Source: Chaetoderma sp. LZ-2023a (Eukaryota; Mollusca; Caudofoveata; Chaetodermatida; Chaetodermatidae). From it: a DNA stretch of 64,000 nucleotides. Under the pieces are notes generated by a model. The model was not told the origin of the DNA and did no database searches. It saw only the letters and a list, made by a program, of their open reading frames with translations. Positions 1-12,694 of the stretch are shown in pieces. The position numbers and the translations under genes were made by a program. Each line of letters opens with the position of its first letter. The first letter of the stretch is position 1. Location: positions 7,773,907 through 7,837,906 of the forward strand of contig CM067365.1 in NCBI GenBank assembly GCA_034401795.1, in the 5' to 3' direction.

Positions 1-164
1 ACACAAAATCATGCGTGAAAGATTAAATGGTGCTTCATGAAACAAAATCTTCACTCTACAGTACAACGCAGAAATAACTTACCATGTATCCAAAACAAAA
101 CAGAACATACTGTTTAAGATTTTGATCATAATGGACATTTCCAGTTCATCCATCCATCATATGA

Positions 165-300
165 TGTCATAATCAAGTAAGTGATGTGTAGGATGACATC
201 ATAATCAACGTGACATGTACATGTAGGATGATGTCATAATCAACTATATGCTGTGTAGGATGAGGTCATAATCAATCATGTCAATGACGTCATGACTGAC
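165..300. repeat. Cluster of CRE-like TGATGTCATAATCA repeats
   Basis: Five near-repeats of GATGTCATAATCAA and one perfect TGACGTCA occur upstream of a P1 palindrome. The same arrangement is at 25625-25770, and single copies accompany other P1 elements (1700-1730, 11655-11710, 22200-22300, 23690-23760). It appears to be part of a larger repeat rather than a promoter. Confidence 0.6.
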
Positions 301-394
301 ATAGATAAGTACATGCACGTCACAAATGCGTAAATGGTGATGGATTAAGCATTGTTGTACGAATTGTATGTTTTTTATTATTTGATAAACATGA

Positions 395-469
395 TGTTGA
401 ATATATTGAAACTAATTTGACTGGGCGCTGTCGCTGCCAGTCAAATTAGTTTCAAAATATTCAATAGCT
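395..469. repeat. Palindromic repeat, family P1
   Basis: Arms TGTTGAATATATTGAAAC and GTTTCAAAATATTCAATA enclose AATTTGACTGGGCGCTG. It recurs at 25855-25936 in copy 2. Confidence 0.75.
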
Positions 470-1490
470 TACCTGTATAGTCTTCTGGAAATTGATAGTC
501 AGGAGTTCAGGGATCAATCAATGCCAACGCGAGCGAGGTGGAGCTCAGATAGAGATGGGCGGGGTATGGCTAAAACTGGAAAGGTCAATTGGATTGAAAG
601 ACATTGCTGTCTTACGTCGTGTTCAAAACTGTACTAACAGCAGTGTTCATTCTAGGAGGGGGGCCAGAGGGTCATAGTCTCCTGTTATTTTGAAATGACC
701 CACATTTTTTTCCATTAGGGGTCAAATGTCGCCATATTTTTATGGATAGTCAACTGTAAAATAATGCAACTCTTTCAAACTTATATCAGCTATGACAAAT
801 TTTTGGCATTGTAAGAAAATTTTGTTGAATAATTTGAAACTAATTTGAATGGAAGCTGTTGCTGCCAGTCTGGATGATTTGAAATTGAGATACTAAGATG
901 TAAATGATGAGTGTTAATCAGATTGGTCCGACGTGTAAGAAAGCATCAAATGTTGATACGTATATATTTCTCTAAATGTCCTCTATTTCTGCTAAGTTGT
1001 GGGTTCATTCAGAGCCTTTGTCCCTCATAGTATTTCTAATGTCCCACTCTTTTGGCTGGGTAGGGGTCCTTTGGGCCCACTATTCAAGATCCTAGAATGA
1101 ACTCTGCTAACAGGTTTCTGTTTTTGTTTTGGAAATATTAGACATTATTTATGAGCTGTACTGTGTATAGCCCATTAACCCTTTAACCCTCAGATTTGGT
1201 CAGAGAAAATGTCAATTTGTAGTCCAAGTGAAGACGAGTATTTGACATTCATAATCAAATATATCACTATAGTTACATGATCTCTCAAACAAAATGCTGT
1301 AAGTCTGTCATGAAGGTGGCAATAGTCTGTCACAAAAGTGTCTGAATTGTATGTTGTTGATTAATGGACATTTTCAGTTTTAGCTATGCCCCGCCCATCT
1401 CTAGCTAAGCTCAACCCAAACCTCGCTCATGTTGGGATCGATCGATCTCTGAACACCCTGACTATTAATTTCCAAAAAATACACAGGTAA

Positions 1491-1585
1491 GCTGTTGAAT
1501 ATTTTAAAGCTAATTTGACTGGGCGCTGTTGCTGCCTAAGGCAGCAACAGCGCCCAGTCAAATTAGTTTCAAAATATTCAACAGC
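1491..1585. repeat. Palindromic repeat, family P1, near-perfect
   Basis: About 46-base arms meet at GCTGCCTAAGGCAGC. This is the best preserved member in copy 1; its allele is at about 26937-27031. Confidence 0.85.
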
Positions 1586-2186
1586 GTGTTTATAAAACAG
1601 CAAAGAATTACAAATACATACAATTCATACAATGTGTCGGACTGTTTGAGATCTGGTGATGGTCTATATGGAACCCTTTGTGACGTAATGATTGTGATGT
1701 CATCATATACGCGCTGAGATGATTATGACATCATACAGTCAGCCGATGGAAAATATACTCTGGAAAGGTGAATTGTGAATTTTATACACAAACTGTTAGG
1801 CTTATAAACCATAGGCAACAACACCCCAACTCTACAATGTTATTTCAAAATATTCAACAGGTTACTTGTACCTGTCTAGTTACATGTACCTTGAAATTTT
1901 GATTCTGGGAATTTAAGTTTCAAATCGATTCCAACACTCATAAAAGTGGGTGGAGCTTAGCTAGAATGGGCGTGGCATAGCTAGATTTGGATCCGTCTAT
2001 AAACCCTTAGATTGCGCTAAAGAAAATAAAAATTTCTTGAGGAAACTCCCAACATTCCTTGCTTTGCATAGTAGGTCTAGACCCAAATGTGAACTTAGTT
2101 CTGTAAAAACAGCCATCAAAAATTTCCGGATCCGTTCCAGATTGTGACATGCCATTAAAATTATATTCAAATTATTCACTCCTTAC

Positions 2187-2330
2187 TGGGCAGCGCATTG
2201 TGTCAATGGTCGCACGGCTTCTGCAATTGTGACTTTGTGTGTCGTGTTGTATTTCACATTGCCAAACAAGACATCGTAATCAACACAAGCCCAGAGAAAT
2301 GTCGAGAACAGGATCACAAAGACGAATTGT
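2187..2330 (-). CDS. ATG9: ATG9 exon 3 (copy 1)
   Basis: Same as 27632-27775, with acceptor ATCATTTCAG and donor GTAAGG. It differs by one silent base that I could see. Confidence 0.92.
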
Positions 2331-5300
2331 CTGAAATGATAATAAATCAAGTCATCCTAATATTAAATTAATGTTCAGACATGAAAATAGACTCCACTGA
2401 GAAAGGCTGAAAAGCTTCTGATATTACTTACCTATACAAGAGATACAGCAGTTTTTAGCATCACAGACAAAAATGACAAGTTTTTATTTTTCACATTTTC
2501 GACAGTCTTGAAATTAGATAATCGACTGAAAATGTTCATGCTTGAACATTATCTATACGACACAAACAGGAGCCAAAGGAAGGGATGCAATCTGTCACTC
2601 AAATACGTGACATCATAATCAAATACGACACATGTTAGCTGAATCAAAATAGCTTAGTTCTGTCAGGAAAATTGAAAAGTATGTCACGAAAGTATACGTC
2701 TTTGATGAATTTAAAATTTAATAAACATTCTGGTAAATATTTTGAAAGTAATTTGACTGGGAGCTATTGCAGCCATAGGAAGCAACAGGCTCCAGTTAAA
2801 TTACTTTCAAAATATTCAACAGCTTTCTTGTAGTTACCCTGAAATTTAGATTCTAGGAATCTATATATAGGTTTCAAAGTTTCATAATGATTCCAACATG
2901 TCTATAAAAGTGGGTAGCGATTAGAGCTGCGCGATATACCAATCTCATATGGTCAACCGGTTCAATCTGGCGACGGTTTGCAAACCGCCGTAATTATGCT
3001 CAAACCGAAAAACCGAGTATAATAAAATTTTTGGTTTAACCAATACTGATAAATCTGTTCTTACTTATAAATAGTACTACTAAGGCAGCCTCTACATTGG
3101 TCTTGAGAACTATCAATCTGCGGACTAAAGGAGTTTATTTTTGAAAAATTACAACTGCAATGACTGGCTAAATTTCCATGAAATAATTAAAATTTTATTG
3201 ACCAAATTTGGCCATTAAAGGGTTAAAATGCAAACCCATTTGACCATACAGAGGTCAACATATCTGTCATATGTTCTATTCCCACTCAAATTGCTTATGA
3301 TGAATGTCGCTAAGCTTTCCAATCTTTTGAAACTAATGTGACTGCAAAATGCAGCTGTTGTTTGTAGAACAACATCTCAGTCAAATTAGTTTCGAAATAT
3401 TTAATCGCACGCGATAATATTTATAAAATTGTAAATAAATTAATTTCTATTGGTCTTTCGTATTCAGTGTTAACATAATATAATCGTGTATAAAATGTGT
3501 TCATTCTTTAATTCCTGAGCGCATGATTGATGCTTGATCATCGTGTGGGCTAATGGATGAGGTGTGAATAAGTCAGTTATCACAATTCTGTAAAAACACA
3601 TGATTACATATGTCTAAGACCAATTGTTGAAACCTTCTGTTAATCTAAACAGTTAGTCCACATCACGGGTTCCAAGGGATTTTTAAATTGTTGCAATTCA
3701 GATACAACTTAAACATGTTTATTGGTGCTGTATTTCTGAGTGAGGGAGTTATCACAACAAACCTAAATGTTTAGAAAAGGCTTTAAAGCTAAGATCACAA
3801 GTTAACGACCGCCTTCATCAGTGATGTCAGTTCGCTTTATATACCGATAATAGGTTTAATTCAATAGCCGCATGCTCTAACCACGCCCCACTCCTCCCCC
3901 TTGCAACGAGTCAGAATCATCATTACCGGGAAGTCTAACCAATGTAACCGATACGACTAGATGACCGCTTGTCATCAGAAAGTTAAAATACAGGTATTTG
4001 ATTGAAAGTTATTGCTGTCTGTGACACCAACAGTTTTCAACAAGCAGTCCAAAATAATACCGCATTACTTAACTGATTAAGAAATATTAAGGTATATATC
4101 TCGTTGTTCGACTCATGATGATAAATCGAGAAATCTCGTGCATTAGAATTAATCGATTGGAAATGGAACACATATTATTGTTAGACCGTAAGAAACTAGA
4201 TTTGAACAATTACTGCCATAATTAGAAATGGATGTTATAGGCATATACCTTTTTCCAGATGCTTATAAAAAAATTTTAAATCGTGAGCGTGTATTTTGAG
4301 CCACGAGTTCCCGACAACACACGTATACTTGCGACATGTTTATCTAAAAAATATTACATAGGCCTACATTAATTGTCTCCGCTCATCCTTGGTCCCACCC
4401 ACCCCATAAAACCGATATACGGTTCAAACCGGTTTGAAAATTGACATCGTCACCAGTTTGACATTATGCCATACCGCGCAGCCTTAGTAGAGTTTAACTA
4501 GAATAGGGGCATAGCTAATTTAACCCAAGACTTTAGATTACCCTCTTTCTGTGACTTTACAATTCATGCCCAAACGAAATTAACCCAGATCAGTGAGCCC
4601 TTGGAAATTAAAATCCTACTTGCTGCCATGAAGAGTAATAAATAATTTACACTCAACTAGATACTAAGAGATGAATTCTGTGACATTTTATGGCCATTTA
4701 GAGATCTTATGATGCTATTAAAGGTGCATATTCACAGCAAATTGACTGAAAATTTAATTCTTTAAATTGTATACTTTTAGAGGCTTAAACTATGGGCCTA
4801 GATGTATTGAAACAAAATTACTCTTAGTCTTATCATATGATGATTTCATTCCATATAAATTAATATAATTTTTTAAGTTATGAATTTGAATTAGGGGACT
4901 CATACCTCTATTTAAATTTCACAACTTAAAAAACCATATTAATTTATATGGAATGAAATCATCATATGCTAAGAGTACATGTAACTTCATTTCATTACAT
5001 CTAATAACACAATATAAGCCTCTAAAAGTATATAATTCAAACAATTTTATTTTCAAGCATTCTGGAGTGGTGTGACTATGCATCTTTAAAACTAAAGTGA
5101 CTCAAAATCCATCTCTCAGTTTTCACAACTCTCGGCTTTCTAGGGGTATTGATGGATCCCCGCCTGGATACATGAAGGTGGTGAGCCAAAATAATGTAAA
5201 TCTAAAACCCTGTACTCACACAAGCTGCAGAATGTCCTCCATTACCATACAAGCAAAGCCATTCCTCTGGTGATAATGGTACACTCGTGTGAAAAAGTCA

Positions 5301-7023
5301 TCCAGATTCTCAACATGGTTCCAGCGAGCTGCAAGTAAAATAACACACAGACATGACGGCAAACTTCATTTCCATAACTTCCATGTCAATGTGTCATTGT
5401 AGTGATAAAACCAGCCAAGTAGGCTTGTGCGATTGCATAATTAAATCAAAAATCGTGATTATGTTTTAAATCGTGAATTTATATGATTAAAAATTAAATA
5501 ATCGAACAATCATGAATATCCTCTATTGCATAAAATATTTCAAAACCTAACCTTTAATTACTTTTTAATGCGACCATTCATGAAATATGACATTTTCCTT
5601 AGTAAATGTATGTCCATTTGCAGGGCCATTCCAGTCATACATTTTCAAATATAGGCTTCTCTTGCCATGCAAATGAACTTCTCTCAACACCATTGTTGCT
5701 TTCGTTTTTGATATTGTTGTTATGTCTTGGTAATTTGTACCCAAGGTGATTAATCGAGTAATCACTATTATTTTTAAATAATCGATCGTGATCACTCAAG
5801 GCAATAATCGCGCAAGCCTACAGCCAAGACGGCCTCTGCAGTACTCTTGAAAACTGTCAATTTGCAGGCCAAGCGAACTGTTTTTGAAAATTTACCACTG
5901 GAATGACTGGCTCAGTTGACTGGGGTGCGGTTAACGAGCCAGTCATTCCAGTGGTAAATTTTCAAGAATAATCTTCTCTTGGTCGCAAATGGACACTGAC
6001 TAAGCAAAAAATCAGGATTTTCTTGACCATTAACTCGACTAGTGACCACACGCCGGTCCAAAAATCCCTTAAAAAACTATCATTCTATATTCCAGTGGTA
6101 AATTTACATAAAAACTTCACTTGGCCAACAAATGGTCACTGAGCAAATATTTCAAATTTTCTGGGGGAAATCTTGACACACTAAAGAGTTAAGTGATAGA
6201 AGTAGCATTTTGAGGGCTTTGAGGCGCCGCTGACACAAGAGGGGTTAACCTTTTAACCCTTTGTGTCTGAAAGAAGAAATACCATAATAGTGACAGTGGT
6301 TTTCCATTTCAGAATTTGCCATTTTCTGTTTAAAAAAATTGATGATTCCATTCCATTTTCATTTCATAAAATCATCTAAATCTGAATGGAACCGTAATAT
6401 TTAAACTGATTAAACTAGTTTAAAAAAATCTATTGTGCAAAATGTGCTATTAGCATAACCAGAAAACAGGAAGCTAGGGTGCAAAAATCATGGGTGCATA
6501 ATAATTTACACTTAGATATAACGTCTAACTTTCTGGAAGAAAATGTGTGTCTATCCGTTAATTTCTATTTGAATATAAGGTTTTCAGTTCAATTTACAAG
6601 AAAATGTGGCATTTTCCACTGATTTCCATTTGAACATCACCTTTCCGTTCAAAAGCTACAGAGAACAGAGTTAAATGTAGTGAAAACACCAGAGTTCTGA
6701 GTGATAACGATGAATTTGGCTGTTAGAATTTTAAGATGGAAATAATGATAGAAATAGTGCCATAAAATTCCAGCACTATTTTTTTCAGATTAAAAAATTA
6801 AGTTAGGATGGATTGTTAAAAAAATAAATCAGTGTGACCTTAATTGTATTTTATTTCTCGTAGCAAATGTTTATCATTAAATGATGAACTTACAGTTACT
6901 GCGCTCCGGTGCCTCATGTATGAGTACCTCTGCCTCGGGAATAGGCAACTCATTCTCCTCCGAGTCATCGTATGATCCGAGTGGAACGTAGCTCGTCTCA
7001 TACTGTTCGGCCATTCTTTCCAT
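2187..7023 (-). CDS. ATG9: ATG9 autophagy protein, copy 1, exons 1-3 (runs off window start)
   Basis: This is a second copy of the first three ATG9 exons (6894-7023, 5220-5328, 2187-2330), with splice sites and phases identical to the copy at 22893-39497. The only coding difference I noticed is a silent change in exon 3 (AAT to AAC). By alignment, exon 4 would start about 28 bases before window position 1. Intron 2 is only 2.9 kb here because the DIRS insertion is absent. The near-identity of introns as well as exons means the copies are alleles or a very recent duplication, not an old paralogue pair. Confidence 0.92.
2730..2823. repeat. Palindromic repeat, family P1
   Basis: Arms begin TGGTAAATATTTTGAAAG and enclose AGCTATTGC / GCAACAGGCT. 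Its allele is at 28173-28268. Confidence 0.7.
2922..4486. mobile_element. Non-autonomous hAT-like element (1565 bp), copy 1
   Basis: Ends TAGAGCTGCGCGATATACC and (reverse complement of the right end) TAAGGCTGCGCGGTATGGC. Flanked by GTAGCGAT (2914-2921) and GTAGAGTT (4487-4494), an eroded 8-bp duplication; copy 2 has GTAGCGAT and GTAGAGAT. No coding capacity seen. Confidence 0.75.
4718..5089. mobile_element. Palindromic TTAA-ended MITE (372 bp), copy 1
   Basis: Ends TTAAAGGTGCATA and TATGCATCTTTAA. The two halves are extended inverted repeats, for example TTTTAGAGGCTTA with TAAGCCTCTAAAA and ATATGATGATTTCATT with AATGAAATCATCATAT. TTAA ends suggest mobilisation by a piggyBac-like enzyme; this is inference. 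Confidence 0.75.
5220..5328 (-). CDS. ATG9: ATG9 exon 2 (copy 1)
   Basis: Same as 37725-37833. The acceptor reads TTACTTGCAG and the donor GTGAGT; the phase matches exon 1 (one base left over) and exon 3. Confidence 0.92.
5420..5820. mobile_element. hAT-type MITE (401 bp), copy 1
   Basis: Ends TAGGCTTGTGCGATT and AATCGCGCAAGCCTA with a perfect 8-bp duplication CAGCCAAG (5412-5419, 5821-5828). AT-rich with ATAATCG repeats. Lies in ATG9 intron 1. Confidence 0.9.
5861..5991. repeat. Palindromic repeat, family P2
   Basis: Arms GAAAATTTACCACTGGAATG / CATTCCAGTGGTAAATTTTC with GACTGGCTC / GAGCCAGTC at the centre. Copy 2 allele near 38341-38470. Other P2 members lie at 7231-7362, 9312-9453, 23151-23286, 25124-25215, 39693-39845 and 41770-41900. 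Several are bounded by TTAACCCTTTA and TAAAGGGTTAA. Confidence 0.75.
6894..7023 (-). CDS. ATG9: ATG9 exon 1 (copy 1)
   Basis: Same as the exon at 39368-39497. An in-frame TAG ten codons upstream of the ATG fixes the start. A 5' UTR follows on the high-coordinate side; its extent and any upstream noncoding exon are not resolved. Confidence 0.85.
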
Positions 7024-9258
7024 CAAATCCTCCGAGTTCACGACAGCTCCCTAGCACGACTAAAGCCTACAGAGCCTGATCTTCATTGTCCTCCAATGCT
7101 TGTATTTACTCATTGATACAAGATATCACGTACATTGAATTTTAGTTTTATCTTGTTAATAATCTGAAAACATAAATTACATGTATACTGTAAATTAACC
7201 TTTTAACCATCAAATTTGTTTTTCTCATAGAAAATGTCCATTTGCTGACCAACAGAACTCTTTATGAAAAATTACCAGTGGAATGACTGGCTCAATTATT
7301 GAGTTAGTCATTTCAGTGGTAAATTTTCAAGATTGTCTTCTCTTGGTCTGCAAATGGACATTTCTCAAGACCACTGCAGAAGCTGCTATTAACCGTCGTG
7401 AGTGTTAAAGGAATATTCATAAATAAGTTAGAATGTTTCCAAAACAAAGAGAAACATGTTAGTTAGTATAATATTGAATACGATGTAAGGAATGTTCTCT
7501 TCAATATTTTGACCATAATTTGATAGGCAGCACTGGCGTCTAATCAAATTAAATCCAACATATTCAACAGTAAGGGTTTTTTTGTTGTGGAAAAATTAAG
7601 AATTACTGCTGAGCTGTTAGTGCATGTAGTGTAATCTGAGCCAGTAAAAAAATTTCACTTATTTATTCAACTTTTGCAGAAGTACATGTATGTCAAGCTT
7701 AGGTTTCAACCAAGATTTAAATTTAAACAAAGAAATTCTTTATTGTGTGTCTGAGATGTAACCAGCTACTGATAAACATTGATTACATACGACAGTTTTT
7801 TGGGATGCCCTCAGTTTTTTTGGTACATTACCCTAATCCTATCGGACAGATAATGTATTCTGTTCACAACTATTTGTGTATGCAGGGAACATATTCATGT
7901 TCATGTTCACCCTGCATTGTTTCCCACCTGTAGATCTATACGGGATAGGAGCTGAGATGGAGGGCTAGGGTGGGAAAGGGTTGGCGGGTGTATAACAACA
8001 GCAATATCTATTTAATACGTTATCATTATTTTTGTCTCAAATCGAGCCTTGCTGAACATGTTGCAAGAAATGGCTGGAGATGTTTATAAACACTTGTAAG
8101 TGTTTGCTATACAGCTTTAACCAGCCAGAAACAAAAACATAAACAAGAAACAAAAAAATAAACTGGCCAGTTTCGTGTTCCTACGCTTTAATCATAATGA
8201 AACAAAAACAGTCTTGGAACAAAATAATTTACACACAAGGATACAAAATAAATTTATCATCACACGGAGAAAATTTTGGTCTTAAAATCAGAAACAATCG
8301 CACCGACATGGGACATAAATACAACGTGATGACTAGAAGTGCACAAATTTCATCACTGGGTTTGTGTTACGCGATTCTGCGGCTATTCCTCTCATTTAAC
8401 TCCACATATAAAAATAATCCAACATGTTTCGATCGCGAAGTCGCCATGAAATATCATACAATCTTTTTATGGGTACACATTTTAACATGACAAATGCAAA
8501 GATCGGACATCAAAGATCCATCAAATTTTGACAAAATGAAGCGTTCATACATGTAACAGTAAAATTCATAGCTACATGTACCACCATAAAATGATCACAA
8601 ATGGAATCAGATGTATGACAAAAAACTGCTTGAAAGCCAGAGAAATAGGAAGAGGTAGTTTGCTTCTTATGTTGGCGCGTCACTCAGTACTAGTAAAATA
8701 AACCGCTTTTGGGATTGGAGGCGATCCATTGAACTGTATAGACAGGAAGCCCTCCAAAATACCAACAGATATTGTAGCGCCACAAACATGAATATTCCAA
8801 ATTAATATGATATTATGTAGAGAAGTAATTCTTTTAAAACAATATGAGTAATAATTTCACTATATCCTGATCAGCAAATGCGTACAAGATTGTATATATT
8901 GGTGAGTTTTGTTGCACATGGCATGCTTGGTCGATTTAGTTTGGGGTGACTTCATATGATTTATAATTAGATGATGACTCAGCAAAGTAAATACAAATGG
9001 ATGCAGGTTTTGACAAATGCTCTTTCAGATAGAACTAAAGACATAAATGACAAATTCCTGCGATATTATTGTTTTATATTGCGAGCATTAGTATTGTTCC
9101 GCTTAATCGATTTGATCGATCATTGATTGGTTTGCATGTTCAACCAACCGATCGACCATGATTTCAGAAATCGATTTTGGTCGTTTATAAATTGACATTA
9201 ATACATTTTAACTGGTCAAGTTAGAAAACGAATACTTTTTGGAAAAGAATTTAAATTT
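7024..9258. promoter_or_regulatory. ATG9 upstream region, copy 1
   Basis: Holds the ATG9 5' UTR and presumably the promoter. I see a P2 palindrome (7231-7362) and a partial P1 (7508-7576), but no other gene. The stretch 7940-9240 is well conserved with copy 2 (40440-41725), as is everything else. No TATA box could be assigned with confidence. Confidence 0.4.
7231..7362. repeat. Palindromic repeat, family P2
   Basis: Arms run from AAAATGTCCATTTGC to GCAAATGGACATTT around GACTGGCTC; located just upstream of ATG9 exon 1 in copy 1. Confidence 0.75.
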
Positions 9259-9598
9259 AACCCTTTAATGGCCAAGGCGACCAAAACTGACATCTGTAGT
9301 GGTTTTGAGGAATGCCCATTTGCAAGTCAAATTAAGAGAATTTTTGACAATTTACCACAGGAATGACTGGCTCGATAACCGAGCCAGTCATTCCAGTGTT
9401 AAATTTTCACAAATTTTCTTATCTTGGCCTGCCAATTGACATTCAATTCAAACAGCAAAAACTTTTAATTTTCCTCAAAAATCTTGACCATTAAAGAGCT
9501 AATTGTTACAACTATATAGTATTACTCCATAGTCTAAGACATTAATTCTTTCAGCACTGAAACAGTATGGTAATTTTAAAGCAACCATACCAATAACA

Positions 9599-9688
9599 TG
9601 TTGAATATTTTGAAACTTATTTGACTGTAAGCTATTGCTGCCTTAGGCAGCAACAGCTTCCAGTCAAATTAGTTTCAAAATATTCAAA
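9599..9688. repeat. Palindromic repeat, family P1
   Basis: Arms TGTTGAATATTTTGAAAC and GTTTCAAAATATTCAA meet at GCTGCCTTAGGCAGC. Its allele is at 42058-42146. Confidence 0.85.
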
Positions 9689-9950
9689 AGATTATTTCTT
9701 AAATTATTAAGAATCTGTCATACCTGCGACTTGGTTTGAAAGGGGTAATTATCCTTGAACATGCTATCATTACTGCATTCAAACTGGGGAAAAAATGAGA
9801 ACTTGTTAATTGGTCATAGGTTAGTAGATAAAACCAATCATCGATCACAAAAATAGTACTAATTCCCAACACTAGCGAATATACTTGAATACTGGTATAT
9901 AAATTTCTCTCAAGCAGGAGGATTGTCATAATATTCATGTGTGCTTATTA

Positions 9951-11249
9951 GTCCCCTACTGGTAAAACCAGGGGGGGGGGGGGGGAATATAAGTTTGCAC
10001 TCTGTCTGTCTGTCGCAGTTGGTTTTCCGCACCTTTTTCGCAGTCCTTTGAAGCTATTCAACTGAGAATTTGTACATTGCTTTGTTATGAGCAGTTACAG
10101 AGCAAATTCGAGTTTCAGGCGTATGCGTTACTTTTTTATGGAGTTATGCCCCCTTTCAACTTAAGAAATACGAAAAATATCAGCTTTCCGTACTTTTTTT
10201 CACACTCCTTCAAGATATTTAAGCGAAAATCAGTGCATCGCTTTAGTATAAGGATTTACAGAGCAAGTTCGAGTTTCACACATTTTCGTCAATTTTCCAT
10301 GGAGTTATGCCCCCCAACATTGTGAAAATGAAAAATATTAGTTTTCCGCACTTTTTTCGCAGTCTTTCAAGATATTATACTGAGAATTGGTATATTGCTT
10401 TGTTATGAGAAGCTATGGACCAAGTTCGAGTTTCAGGCACATGCATCAATTTTTGATGGAATTATTCCCCCCTTTCGACTTAAGAAATACGAAAAATATC
10501 AGCTTTCCGCACTTTTTTTGGCACTCCAAGATATTTAAGGGAAAATCGGTACATAGCTTTAGTATAAGGAGTTACAGAGCAAGGTCGAGTTTCACACATT
10601 ATCGTAAATTTTTCATGCAGTTATGACCCCTTTCGGCTTATGAAATACGAAAAATATTATTTTTCCGCACTTTTTTTCGCAGTCTTTCAAGATATTGTAC
10701 TGAGAATTGCTACATTGCTTTGGTACATGTATGAGAAGTTACAGACCAAGTTCGAGTTTCAGGCGTATGTGTCCATTTTGCACATTGCTTTAGTATACGG
10801 TGCTACAAAGCAAGTTTGAATTTCAGACATTTTCCTCAGTTTTTCATGGAGTTATGCTCCTCCACCCCCCACCCCCTCCCCCCCCCCCCCCCCCCCCCTT
10901 CGACATGAATTACGAAAAATATTAGTTTCCCACACTTTTTCTCGCAGTCTTTCAAGATATTCAACTGAGAATTAGTACGTTGCTTTGTTATGAGAAATTA
11001 CAGCCCAAGTTCGAGATTCATGCATTTGCGTCAATTTTTGATGGAGTTATGTCCCCTTTCGACTTATTAAATACAAACATATCAGCTTTCAAGACTTTTT
11101 CATTCTCCTTCAACATATATAACTGAAACCTTGTTTATTGCTATGTTATGAGAAGCTACAGATCAAGTTCGAGTTTCAGCTGCTTCTGACAATTTTAATG
11201 GAGTTTTTGACCGTCAATCTCTAAAGATTTATATCACCAGGTAGGGGAC
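9951..11249. repeat. 160-bp tandem array bounded by inverted GTCCCCTAC ends, copy 1
   Basis: Starts GTCCCCTACTGGT and ends ACCAGGTAGGGGAC, an inverted boundary. It contains about six units of roughly 160 bp (GAGTTATGCC spaced 158-160 bp in the first four, then 190-230). Each unit has CGAAAAATAT, TTTCCGCAC and CAAGTTCGAGTTTCA phrases. G and C homopolymer runs differ between alleles. The style is common in mollusc genomes as far as I know; the mechanism of spread is unclear. Confidence 0.8.
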
Positions 11250-12108
11250 ATGTATTGCAAAGCAATACTTACAGAATGCTTGCTTAATCCTGCAATTCCC
11301 TGTGTGGGTTTTCACACCGCTTATGATCATGTCGATAGTCACTTACAGGACTGGCGGTTTGATCAGCGAACGAAAAGAAGAAGAAGAAGAACACTGCACT
11401 ATGCGCAATGGACCTTTCCATTCTTAGCTATGCCCCGCCCATCACTAGCTAAGCTCCACCCACACCTCGCCGTGTTGGAATTGATCAATCCCCAAATGCC
11501 CTAGCTATCAATTTCCTGAAAACTATACAGGGAAGCTGTTGAATATTTTGTAGGCAGCAACACCGCCCAGTCAAATTAGTTTCAAAATATTCAACAGAAT
11601 TTGTACAACAGCCCATAGACCGGCATCAAATATGCGTTCGTGACGTACTTATCGACGTCATTCATTATGATGTCATTGTACATGCCACGCAGTTCATTAT
11701 GACATCATATGATGGCTGGGTACTCTGGAAAGGTGAATTGGTGGCAACACGTTTGAACATCAGTAGTCTGGAAACGAGCATAATGGACAATTTGCATTGC
11801 GAGCATTTGGGGAATGAATTCCTCTTTTGCAAATTGCGAGCTGTCACTATGTAGTAACGATTTTTAATGAGGGCAAATCATTAAAATGACTAGGAAATCT
11901 GGATTGTACTGTTAACGACAGTGAGTATACATAAGTCTAATTCCTAATGATATGCACACAGTAATGCGTTTTCACAGATTAATACGATTGCAATCGTCCT
12001 GAGATTTTCAATAGCGAAGTCAACATGGCCTCCCAAGCGCAATCATTGCAAAACCTGACATAGCATATAATCTACAATCTTACAATAATTAAGTATCTCA
12101 GCAGCTGC

Positions 12109-12377
12109 ATGTACTACATGAATATCACAGTAGAACAGGTCAAGCACAAGCTCAGTAAACTGAACAAAAATAAAGCAGTAGGACCAGATGGCATACATGT
12201 GAATGTATTTCGCGAATTTCATGAATTTGCCGTACCACTTACAAATATCCTAAACTTTACTTATCTCTACGATCTGGCACCATGCCACAAGACTGGAGGG
12301 ATGCAAATATGACTCCACTATTCAACAAGAGCTCCGCAAACGGCGCAGAATACCCCGACATGATTACAAACCAATGA
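12109..12377 (+). pseudogene. Non-LTR retrotransposon RT fragment (first part), copy 1
   Basis: Encodes KLNKNKAVGPDGIHVNVF, the N-terminal RT signature of Jockey/CR1-type LINEs. After a frameshift it continues PQDWRDANMTPLFNK. The next RT segment is found only at 20089, beyond the minisatellite and DIRS A. Confidence 0.85.
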
Positions 12378-12436
12378 ATGAGAGCTATCAGAAAATATTT
12401 ATTTCTTCCTCAGACCCATGAGACCAGTCATCCTTA

Positions 12437-12657
12437 TGCAGTGTCAAAGCGATCCATTAAACGGCCAAGGCGGTATCGTCTAGAAACCAATTTTCAAGAT
12501 GGCTGCCGCTGACTGGCGGCCATATTGGATTTTGGATTATCGTACATTTCGATAGGTTTCTTCACTAAACATATTCCAACGACCCTAGGAAGTGATCCGA
12601 TAAATGCTAATGGAGATATCATCCAAAAAACAACTTTCAAGATGGCAGCCCGTGGAC
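12437..12657. repeat. 150-bp minisatellite, left part, copy 1
   Basis: Units carry TTTTCAAGATGGC, GGCGGCCATATTGGATT, TTTCGATAGGTTTCTTC and AAGCGATCC phrases at about 150-bp spacing. DIRS A interrupts the array at 12658. Confidence 0.8.
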
Positions 12658-12694
12658 TGCAGGAAATTTCAATTTCCGTTTCTCCGAGATCTAA

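Noticed and set aside
165..300. CRE-like TGACGTCA cluster as an ATG9 enhancer
   Set aside because: The same motifs accompany P1 palindromes at many sites, so they are better explained as part of a dispersed repeat.
8197..8490. A 97-codon open frame upstream of ATG9
   Set aside because: No recognisable domain, and copy 2 (about 40660-40960) loses the frame through a one-base indel.
395..9688. Palindrome clusters as a CRISPR array
   Set aside because: Spacing is irregular, there are no uniform spacers, and the genome is clearly animal.
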